64,000 nucleotides of DNA, from the NCBI RefSeq assembly GCF_000226095.1, contig NC_016472.1, forward strand, positions 4,278,001 to 4,342,000. Direction: 5' to 3'. This DNA comes from Thermothelomyces thermophilus ATCC 42464 (taxonomy: Eukaryota; Ascomycota; Sordariomycetes; Sordariales; Chaetomiaceae). Positions 12,418 through 22,599 of this stretch are shown piece by piece. Position 1 is the stretch's first letter. The number at the start of each line of letters is the position of its first letter. The position numbers were made by a program, and so were the translations under genes. The notes under the pieces were generated by a model. That model was given only the letters and a program-made list of their open reading frames with translations. It was not told where the DNA came from and made no database searches.

Positions 12418-12512
12418 CTTCCGGCTTCCCGCCTCCTGCTTTCTGCTTCCTGCTTCCTGTTTCTTGCTTCTTGCTTCTTCTTGCTTCTTGAGTCCTGCTT
12501 CCTGCTGCGTGC
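12418..12512 (+). repeat. CT-rich degenerate minisatellite (TTCCTGC/TTCTTGC units)
   Basis: About 95 bp of imperfect 7-bp units such as CTTCCTG, TTTCTTG and CTTCTTG occupy this interval. All purines are on the opposite strand. It lies about 700 bp upstream of the chitin synthase start. Similar purine/pyrimidine tracts are frequent in fungal promoters and 5' leaders; function here is unknown. Confidence 0.65.
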
Positions 12513-15231
12513 TGCACAAAGTCGAATGAAAAACAAAACCCGGCGATGTGTCAATGGCTCCAAGATAGAAAGCCAACGAGCGGCACCGGAGATATGATAT
12601 AAAAGAACGAAGCAAAGCAGTACTTAACGAGGGACAGAAGTATCGGAGCTCGTGTAGTGAGCAAAAGGATAGCTGACGGCGCTCAGAGAGGAAGAATGTC
12701 AATCGGCCTTCTTGATTCTGGAATCTGGACACCTTCGAACCTGACCTGTTCTGGTCTTGGAATTCAGGGGTGATCGCGCACCGTGCACGGCTGACCCCTT
12801 GCTTCTCGCTTCTTTTGCACCACAAACGTCAGTTTTACCCACAACAGGCCGCCAAAAAGAGACCAATACGGATATGGGATCCTGTTCTCGTCCAAAAACG
12901 TCGCGGGGTTAGGGTTCTCATACGTAGACTTTAGGAGTTGGCTCGGGACCAAGCGGTACATAAACCGTCCGCTGCATACGGACTGTGAGCTCCATAACAG
13001 GTAGGGAATGTAAATACTCTGTGTTCTCCATACTACCTGTACATCTACTCCGCAGAACCTGACTCTAGGACAGGGAGAAGAGGCGTCACGGCATGAACCA
13101 GCCTACCTCTATAGAATCTTTAAGAGAACAAGCAGCAAGTTCTACAAGTACGCAGTGCAGAAGGTTCATCTCAGGGCGCCGGATCCTTCCAACACAGTGT
13201 TCTGTTGCTTGGCTTTTTCTCTTGATCACTTCTCCGGAACATACGTATTGTATGTACGGACGTACGGAGTAGTGCATGGACCTGGATGGAGCTCGTATCG
13301 GTAAACTACGAATTTGATTACGGCGTGAGCACTGCCAAGACCTAGGCGCTGTGTGCGTGGGGCACTCGCCAGATTTCGATTTCGATCCGCAGTCTGATCC
13401 CCGCCCTATAATTCAACTCTCCTTTTGAATGATTGTATCGCAAGTGACATCAGTCCGCTGCTGGACCCTTGCTCAACCTGCTGCATTCACAACGCCACAC
13501 GCTGTACAACCCCGATCCCGACAGGTTGGTTTCCACCGTCGCCCGTCCGTCGGTACGATCCGACTTAGCTTCCCCAACTCGGATCTGGTAACAACCCAAA
13601 TTCGGGACTTGGGGAATATTCGAATAGCGCAGGATCGTGTCACTTTAGAATTCACTACGTTCTCAAGAACTCACCCAAGCACCTAATAACTACACTAATA
13701 AGCAGGGGTTGGTTGCATCAGTGCCACTTTCGTGTTACCATCTCGTGTGAGCCGCTCCGGCTCCTCCTGTGTACGAAGTAAAAAAAAAGCTCAATGCCGT
13801 CACGGGCTCGGCCGACTCATGCCTGGGATTACAAATTCCTCATGCATCCTCTATAAAGCATACAAGCATGCTTGTAACTACGCAGCGTTTCGACGGCAGG
13901 TCCTTTGTGCTCAAGTACATACACACATCGTTTTGCGCTACGCACGGCAGCGCTCCGACAGACCCTACATGTATTGCACATACCTACATGTACAGTACGG
14001 CGTGACCGGATGCACCATGTGTGACACCGGCTCGAATGGTGAATGTCGGCGTTCAAACGTCTGCGATTGCTGAATGTGTCCAATATAGTACCGGACGTCT
14101 ACACGACGCATCCGGCAAGGACAAGGCGATTCGCGAAAGTTGAGCTGCTTCTTGTTTCGAGATGGTTTTGACTCCTCTGTTCCCAGTAAGAGCTCGGGTC
14201 TGGGGCGCGGGTCCGTAGGATGTGTCAGGCTGCCAACAGCAAGATGATAACGCCTCCCTCAAATGTCCCACGGAGCGCTGCGGACAATCGTCTGCCTTGG
14301 ACCTACATGGCCCAACGGTCTCAGATGTTGTCACAATACCGTACAGATGATTGAACCGGCGGATTTGCCTCCTCATCACGGGTGATGTTGAACCATGCCA
14401 ACGCAGGCGTGCTTTGGCTGGAGGAGGGATGCACGAACACTGCCTCAAATACCACTCATCCACACCGTCGACAACTGTTGAGAGCCGACCTTCTCATCCG
14501 CTGGCGCGGAAATGTACAAGCTACCAGGGATGTAGACAGTGGGAACTTTTCTTTTGCTTCCTTTCATGGAATATAAATACATGTATGTATATAACGATCC
14601 TTTTTCGTCTGTTTGTACTGTTTCTTCGATTTTGTCGGCGACGACAACCATATCAGCCTTGTTCCGAAACCCGCTCCGGAGGGGCAACGTGGCCCGGTGA
14701 CGACCAGATGTCCGGATGATCTGCAGCGTGGTGCGGAGCTGTCGGAAATATCTGTAAAGTCGGTGCCCGTTCTTTAGTGGTGGCCGAAGCCACTGAAGAG
14801 CCCAGTCGACAGTAGCTAGTTAACCCTGATCATATGGTCACGCTCTCGACTGACGGCTTCAGCATCAACCACGGCAGGGCATGCAAATCCATGAATTCTA
14901 CCATCTTCTTCCGCCACATAAACCCGCGGTGTACTATATGTATGTACACTAGTGTGCAGTTTCTGATCTCGTGGCGGGGAATCTCGTTGATGCTGCGGCT
15001 GAAACAGCCCAGCCAACCAACTGGTTTCCCACGCTGCGCCACGACATGGTAAAGCATGCGAGCTAAAACAATGCGCGAAAGACTCGGAGACTGAAATGGA
15101 AAGCAGGCAGTAGCTCGCAGCAGCGAAAGCGAATTGGACCTTTGAAACAGTGCGGAAGTGGAAAGCGGCAGCAGGCTATTAAGAAAACCGGCTCGTGAGC
15201 TGTCCGGTGGAAATCTCGCAGTTTGTTTGAC

Positions 15232-15245
15232 CTACCACGTGGTAG
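15232..15245. promoter_or_regulatory. 14-bp palindrome with CACGTG core
   Basis: CTACCACGTGGTAG is its own reverse complement. The CACGTG core is the site bound by many bHLH proteins, including the Pho4/NUC-1 type encoded in this window, and a 14-bp perfect palindrome is unlikely by chance at one spot. It is about 1.9 kb upstream of the activator gene and 3.5 kb upstream of the chitin synthase. Regulatory use is inference. Confidence 0.3.
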
Positions 15246-17157
15246 TCGTATGTCAGGTATGCCCATACGGGTGTACGGGCGTACACTATTACACTTGGTT
15301 CTTGGCCAATGCAAGGCCGGGACCGGGAGCGCAGAAAACGGAGAAGCCCCGATGTGGGCACAGAGCCCTGCAGCGCAAAATATGAACTAGCATACGAAGT
15401 GCACGTAATGTCTTGCAATGACAGGAGGCACAGCCGAGACCATAAAGACGTTGCTAAACCGAGAGCGTTCAGGGCCCGCAGTTAGTTACTGCTCATACAA
15501 TTTTGCGTATGACGACTTGGCGCCGCTCTTTCTGCTGTCAAGGTCACCAGGTATCGGAGTACGAGTTGGATCTAGTTTGGACGGGTGCCTAACACGGAAA
15601 ACTCGGCTGTGGCTTCTCTTCCCGCCCCGCCCAACGAAATGTTGGTGTGAACCGGCGGAGAGCAGCAGTCCAACTCAGCGGAGACAACTTTGTTAAACGC
15701 GCCCGCTTCGTTGGCCCGTGTGCGGCTTGCTGGTGCTGGTTACGGTGCTGAGCGCATCCATCCTCTGGATTGCGCGATTTGCAGTCGAGGCTGATCGCTT
15801 GCTTGTACTCCCACAATTTGCACAATGCCTGCATGGGCAAAAAGACGCACAGATGTCCTTCTGCGAACTGGGCGAAATGTGGCATGCAGGCGGTCAGCTA
15901 GAATAAACCCACCATATTCTGTATGTGTGCGGATAATTCGAAGCAGGGGCGAAGCCACCAAGGAAAACTGACCAAGGAAAAGGAGCACACTGGTTTCTGC
16001 AATTGGACGATGAAAATCCCCCCGTGCAGGTGGGCGAGTGGAGACCCGAGCTTCCACCTCAGGTCAGGTACGGTACCTGTAAATAGGCAGCTCGGCGCCC
16101 AGGCGCGAGGCTCAACTGGCGCTTGCTCGTTTCCTCGGAGCCTCCGTTTTCGCTGCCGTATGGTCAGCCAGGCATAAGGTAATAAATAGTGCAACTACTC
16201 CTGCGTGCATGTCTGCATACCTACCCACATAAGGTGCCTAGACGCCTACTTACCTACAAGACTCCCGGTAGGTAGCTACCTTAGGTACCTAATGTCCGGA
16301 GCCTCAACTATTGTAGTGTAATCCATAATACATAATAAAGGCAAGCACGCCAAGGGAGCCCGAAGCTCCGGTCTGGGGTGTAACCGTCCACTAGTTACTT
16401 GCCTTTCTGCCATGCACGCGAAAAAGTCACCATTAATTCGTGCACTAGTCAGCATTACGGGGCAGAGATTCGCACCGTCGGGCGCTCCGTTCTTGCACTT
16501 GGCAAGGCCACCACCGGCCACCCACAGCCCACGCTGAGACGGCCCACGGGTGCCGGGACGTCTTCCCTCGCCGATCCGTCTCCAGCTGCTGGAACAGGGT
16601 GCAGTCTCCTCCTCCACTCTTCTGCCTCGTATGTCCCGTCTCGGGTCGCCCGTCGAGCCTACCTCAACCCCCCCTTCCGGTATTCTCATTCAACCCGACG
16701 CTCGCTGACTCCTTCCCTTTTTTTCAATCGCTCGTCGCCGTCCCCTTCGCTGCCGTGTCGCCATCGTCGCTTCCACTCGTTTGGTACTGGACGTGCACCG
16801 GCTGGCCGTAACTGCAACCTTCTGTGGCTTCCATTTCCTGCGAGCCCACTCGTTAGCGGAGACATCATAAGTTGAGCGGCCGATCCCCAGAGACCCTGCG
16901 CTTTTTGGACGAACGATCCAGCGGGCCAAACAATTCTTTCCAGATGCTCGAGCGTAACGACGACAATCGAGCGCAGTAGACCCCCCAGTTTGCCAAACCG
17001 CCCTAATATTCCCCAAGCGCTTCGGAATCGAAAGCTTTAGTACAAGCATACGTTACGCTCACCCGGCCAGCGGACTGCCTCCGCCAGTAACCACCCCCCC
17101 CCCCCCCCAGCGAATCCCCGACTCTCTCGGGCGACGTCGCTCACCTCACCGCCCGCA

Positions 17158-19489
17158 ATGGCGGCCGTCGGCTCTCAACCGCCGTCCGCGCCAGCCTCGC
17201 CCAGCAGCCCCAGTCGGAAACCCGTCGGTGGGATGCATGGCTTGTCCCCCATCGAACGCTACGACTGGGGGGAGAATGTGAAGCCTCTGTCCGGCATGCC
17301 CGTATCCGAGTCGCCGAGGCTACGACAGTCTCCCGTCTCGCCCGTCAAGGTCAACTTTCAGCCCGACGACTGGGCCAGGCCATCCACCGGGAACATCGAG
17401 ACGCACATCCCGCACGGCCAGCCTGCCCCCCTCCCGGCCCTCGACCGTGCCCTTCCAAAGACGCCCGATGCCCCTACACCTCCCCCGCACACGCCTTCCT
17501 CCCATCCCGAGCACGGCCATGCGCAGACTTCAGCTCCCGATGCCTCAGATTTTCGGCCGGCCTCCAGTAGCACCCAGAAACCGTTAGAGCCGCAGACCGC
17601 CGCCGCCCTGAGTTCCAAATTCGATGAGCTGAGCATGAGCGACCAGCTCGGGGGAGCAGGGGAGAACCGAAACAGCAGGGAGTCGGACGCCACGGCTAGT
17701 ACCTCGCGGCAGCAGACGTCCATCGAGTCGTCAGCAACCACAAGCGCTAGCTCGGTCTCTGGGATCCTCGATTCCTCAGACATTCAAGACAACTCGGCAG
17801 ATGCATCTGCAGAGAGCTCTGTCATCGACGATCCCGCGCTCCGGCCCGAGCCCGTCCCTCAGTTGCAATATCACCATTCGGCCTTTCTTCCACGCCCCGC
17901 CAGCATGGCGGTGACTCAGGATCCGCGAGCTCAGTCAAACCCGAACCTGGCCGAAGGCGGGGCTATCAACCGCCACCTAACGCCAACTACCAACGCCCAT
18001 AGGAGGAGCTCGTTACCGCGGCCGCAATCTGCGTACTCGGCGTATTCGGACCTGGGTCCCCGCGGGCGTTCCCCTGGCCACTTGGGCGGCTCACAGATCC
18101 GGGCTCCCTCGGCTCACTCTCGGAAATCTCCCGAAACGCGCCCATCCTCGTTTGCGGACTTGCTCAACGTGCCGTACCCGCAGCCGGCCCCGGCGCCCAT
18201 CACGTTTGACAATTCCCAGCTACGGTCCGTCGTGGGGAACAATGCGTCTCTGCTCAGCACCGAGAAGACTCTGGAAATGTACCGGCAGAACGTGAAGAAG
18301 ACAAACGACTTTTCCATCCTGTATTCTTTTGCAGTCTTTTTGATATCCACCGCTCAGGAACAAGGTTTGGATTTCGAGGATCTGAAGAAGGCCAAGAGCC
18401 CTAAGCCCGGATCGGGAACACCGCCTCAGTCGTCCCCATACGAATTGATTCGGGAGGCTCGCGCCATTCTGCAGAAGCTGGCAAACAACAGCTACCCATT
18501 TGCCCAGTACTACCTTGCCGATGGCTACGCGTCGGGCTTGTTCAGCAAGGGGAAGGAGGACTACAACTCGGCATTCCCGCTTTTCGTCCTAGCTGCCAAG
18601 CACGGCCACGCCGAGTCGGCGTACCGCGCCGCGCTGTGCTACGAATTCGGCTGGGGATGCCGCAAGGACCCGGCCAAGGCTGTGCAGTTCCTCCGCACCG
18701 CGGCCTCCAAGAGGCATCCGGGAGCCATGACGAGGCTGGGGAAGGCCTGTCTGTCGGGTGATCTGGGAGAGAAGCGGTATCGGGAGGGTATCAAATGGCT
18801 CAAGCTCGCGGCCGAAGCGGCCGACACCATCTATAATGCCGCTCCCTACCACCTCGGCTGCTTGTACGAGACCGGATATGGTGACGACGTTTTCCAGGAT
18901 GAGAGCTACGCCGCCGAGCTCTTCACCCAGGCCGCAGACCTCGGCCACCCCGAGGCGAACTACAGGATGGGTGACGCATACGAGCACGGGAAGCTCAACT
19001 GTCCCAGGGATCCGGCCCTCAGTGTACATTTCTACACGGGCGCCGCCGAGCGCGGTCATGCCGCAGCAATGATGGGCCTCTGCGCTTGGTATATGGTAGG
19101 CGCGGAGCCAGTCTTAGAGAAGGACGAAGAAGAAGCCTATGAATGGGCACGGAAGTCGGCTGAGCTAGGTAAGTATTTCTGCCGATGCCAATTTCGCCGC
19201 CCTCACGGAGAGCTAACTCAAGCCGTTCGATTTGTCAGGTTACGTCAAAGCGCAATACGCTGTTGGATACTTTACCGAGATGGGCATAGGATGCCGCCGA
19301 GACATTCTCGAGGCGAATGTTTGGTACGTCAAAGCCGCCGATGCGGGCGATGAGCGCGCAAAGCAGCGCCTTGCTGCGATCCGCGCTGCGGTCAGCGGAG
19401 GGACGCCGATGGACGCCGCACCGCCTCGGAATGCTAAGGTCAGGAAGAGCGGCGGCGACGGTGACTCCAAAGAGTGCATCGTAATGTGA
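17158..19489 (+). CDS. SKT5: Chitin synthase activator, Sel1 repeats and CaaX box (Skt5/Chs4 type)
   Basis: Exons are 17158-19168 and 19239-19489. The 70-bp intron has donor GTAAGT, branch CTAAC and acceptor GTCAG, and rejoins AELG to YVKAQY. The product is 753 residues. Residues 1-345 are Pro/Ser-rich and disordered. From about 425 to 715 run Sel1-like repeats, for example GHAESAYRAALCYEFGWGC, PYHLGCLYETGYGDD and YVKAQYAVGYFTEMGIGC. The protein ends in CIVM, a CaaX box with Met at the last place, which predicts farnesylation; yeast Chs4/Skt5 ends similarly. By family it recruits or activates a Chs3-type (class IV) chitin synthase at sites of wall growth. Its divergent neighbour is exactly that enzyme. 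Fungi often have several paralogues, so which orthologue this is remains open. Confidence 0.93.
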
Positions 19490-20679
19490 AAGGTTTGGGG
19501 GGTTGGGAAAGAAAAAAAAAATTCGACACTGCGGTGAGCCAGCGGACGGGACTGATTAATTGTTTAATACGTCTCTTTGACACAAGCGCCCCATGGTCCG
19601 GCTGATCCTCGGGGGGGCCTCAGTCGGACGGTTGAATTGTTGAGGCGTCAATAATGTCAACGGTAATACTTTCTTGTCTTTTTTTTTATTTTGTTTTGTT
19701 TTCTTTTTAGATTCATCTCCCTGGAATCGGGCATGCGGCACCTCGCCTCGCAACACCAACTTATTATTGTTGTCACGACTTCGATTCTCTCGGGTGGAGT
19801 TGGTTATGGGGACTAGCCGTGCCCAACTGTGCTCGGCAGTCCGGTGATCCACGGGGGGTGCATGCCAGAGATTCTCCTTATTTGGAGACTCTATTTACAG
19901 CTGGACAAGTACATAGCAGCATGGGAACATCGAAAGAGGGTTAGAGAGGAGGGTCAGAGATGAATTTAAGCGGAAGAATGGAAGGGGGTAGTTCGCCTGC
20001 TCGGTGTCTGCCTACCCCTTTTGCATCTCAGCACACACTCCTTTGGTGGTTTGGCGTCAGGCGCACACTGTTATTCCGTTTGGATTATGTCTAGGCAAGA
20101 AGAAGACGATAATGAGCTTCGTACTTACAAAAAGGAATCGATCATGTCCAGGTAGTGTTCTCACCTTGACTCTCCCGATGGTTAGTGATTAGTTCTATTG
20201 CACCGGGCGACCCAATGCACCGTGAGGATCATTTTTTTGGAGCCAATGTTCTATCACCAGCGGCTTCCAGCACGTAGCAATTGACGAGGCGAGGAGGATC
20301 CGAGGCCAATCCTCACGATACAGTGGGAGGGCATATATACAAAGCGTCGTTGCTGAATGTAACACAGCCAACAGACCAAGATTAGGGAAAGCAAACCTTT
20401 CCGCGCCATGATTAATGTAGAAGAGAGCGAGGGACAAAAAAAAAACACACCAGAAACTAGCCGAACTCCGAGTCGCTCCAACGCCGAGCTCACAACCTGT
20501 CTACACACAACTGATTTGGTCCCAGATGTTCCCCTATATCCAGGGTTCCTCTTGCTTTTAGATCCCATCATTCCCGCTTCCAACGGACCCGGACGATCGA
20601 TGACATATGTTTCAAACCCATGCTGACACAACGAGAACGCTTGGGCATCGCGAATGTTATATATATAACCATCTTTGTC
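19490..20679. other. Convergent 3' region between activator and transporter
   Basis: No gene seen. The stretch contains short A/T tracts (for example near 19509-19518 and 19679-19690) that fit 3' untranslated regions of the two converging genes. Nothing else stands out. Confidence 0.6.
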
Positions 20680-22599
20680 TCACAGCCGCCTCAATCGGGC
20701 CGTCGACCACGCCGCCACCAGGGAGCTCAGAGCGCCCAGAAACATGCAGACGGCGATGGCATTGGGCCCGGTCGGGTCGCTATGCTCGCTGGGAAGGGCC
20801 TCGGTAGCCAATTCGGGGCTCTTGCCGGGCTCGAGCAGCGCAAAGACGACGCCGCTCATGAGGGTGCTGAGAAACTGTGGAATGGTGACGTAGATGTTGA
20901 GGATTCCAAAGTAAACGCCGCTCAGTTCGCCCGTCGAAGTGTGGGGGGCGCCGCCGCCCGAGGCGCGGCTGCTCTCGAGGGCCGCCGGGCCATGCTCGAG
21001 GCGGAGCAGCTCGATGCTGCTGATGTCGTTGGAGAGCCGGCGACGGGGGGTCACGGGGCGGATGGCCGGGCCAGCGGCGCCGCTTAATTTGTTGACCTCC
21101 ACCCCGAGGAAGGTGACCGGCGCCCATTGGGAGAGGCACCAGGGGATGCCGCAGAAGGCGACAATGGCGGTGGCGAAGCGGAAAGACGTGGCGAATGGGG
21201 TGAAGAACATGGCGAGCGCGAACAGGACACTGCTTGCGACCCACGCGGTCAACAGGTCGGGCTTGACCTTGTTGAAGGCCTCGATCAGGGGCTTGAGGCT
21301 AGCGGGTGGGCGGTGGGTGAAGGTCTCGTCTTCGGGAGCTTGGATCAGGGCCGGGAGAATCCAGGCGCTGGCGAATGACACGGTCGAATATACGGTCAGG
21401 GCCATGCTCCCAATGCGGCCCATGTTGCCCAGCGCATCGTTAGAAGCCCTGGCGTCGGGGGAGACGTCGTAGCGGAAGTAGGTCTCGCCGACCCAGGTGC
21501 TGCTGTAGATGATAAAGGGAAACCAGCCAATCCATGACCAAAACACAGCGTTGCATATGCCCCGGATGCGAGGGGGCAGCGTCAGCAGCGTGGAGTAAAT
21601 CTGCCGGACGACCTTGAACCGACCCTGGGCCCGCCGAGGGTCGCGCCGCACCGAGACGAGGACGCGCTCCGTGACAGCCCAGCACGTAATGGACGAGGTG
21701 AGCAGCATGCCCAGGGCGGCAATGATGGTGAGCTGCTTGAACTGGGTGTCGCCCAGCGTTGGGCCAAAGATCTGCACGAGGTCAAGGGCTCCCATGGCAT
21801 AGCCGATGATGTGGCCGAGCGAGTTCATGCGGCTCGCTGTGGGCAGTCAGAAAGCTTGCGAAGGGCACGAATGCTAGTCGGTCGAACTTACACCAGGCAG
21901 CCCCCGCCTGCTGCTTATGTATTGGCAAAGTGTCGACAACGAGACTCCTCGCGCAGGACATGACTGGGCGCTCGGTGTTAGCGGCACACGGCATCGCTGC
22001 TGAAGGACTTGGGACCAATTTGTGGGTGGGATATGGATCTCACCTGCATTGATGGAAAAGTCCACGCAGTAGAGGGATAGGACGGCCAGCATAATGGTCA
22101 ACGCCCGGGCTGTCGTCGGGTCTGTAACGAGAGAGCCCACGATTTCCTTGGTGAAGCCCAGAGCCAGAAGACTGAGGGCAACAACTACGGAGCCAACAGC
22201 GATGATGGGCCGTCTCCTGCCCCATCTTGACGTGGACTCGTCAGCGATGACCCCGATGATGGGTTGCACGATCAAGCCCGATAAAGGGCCGGCAACCCAG
22301 ACCAACGATGTCTGTCCCTTGGACAGTCCGAGCGATAGGAGGTATGGCGTGCAGTCTGCAGCATGCAAGCTTTAGCGTTAACGTCCGCCTGGGTTGTGCG
22401 CGGGGTGGGAAGCACAACGTACATGTCATTTCAACGCCCCAGGTGAAGCTGCAAGTAGCAATGGGTCAGCAACTCGATGTCCCATGCGAACGCAACGCGC
22501 ATGTACGGACGTAATACCGATAGAGACGCAGGTCAAGAGCACCATGCGCATGGTCTCGGAGCTACCCTTCACCTTCGGCTGCCCTGCCCATGTCGACAT
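20680..22599 (-). CDS. SUT-type sugar:proton symporter (GPH family), five exons including a 26-nt microexon
   Basis: Exons read 22599-22511, 22448-22423, 22355-22044, 21963-21892 and 21836-20680; all phases agree and give 551 residues. Introns are 62, 67, 80 and 55 bp. The last two show CTAAC or CTGAC branch sites. The first intron needs a non-consensus donor GTCCGT. Its splice gives SIGITFTWGVEMTYCTPYLL, which matches the first helix of plant SUT and S. pombe Sut1 carriers. The loop between helices 2 and 3 has the hallmark RWGRRRPII, and VVDTLPIHKQQAGAAW follows in a later loop. About twelve membrane spans are expected. It should import sucrose, maltose or related alpha-glucosides with protons across the plasma membrane. 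A long hydrophilic loop (PVTPRRRLSNDISSIELLRL) precedes the last spans. TATATA lies about 105 bp before the ATG. Confidence 0.88.

Larger units (their letters stand above)
11723..17157. other. Long shared upstream region between chitin synthase and its activator
   Basis: About 5.4 kb separate the divergent chitin synthase and activator genes, and no convincing gene is visible inside. Contents: a CT-rich degenerate minisatellite at 12418-12512, one TACGGAGTA at 13263-13271, scattered GTATGTAC words, and a 14-bp E-box palindrome at 15232-15245. A TACCTAC-rich stretch lies at about 16218-16290 and a C15 run at 17094-17108, just before the activator ATG. The DNA next to each start codon probably holds promoters and long 5' leaders. 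The middle could carry noncoding transcripts, which sequence alone cannot show. Confidence 0.6.
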
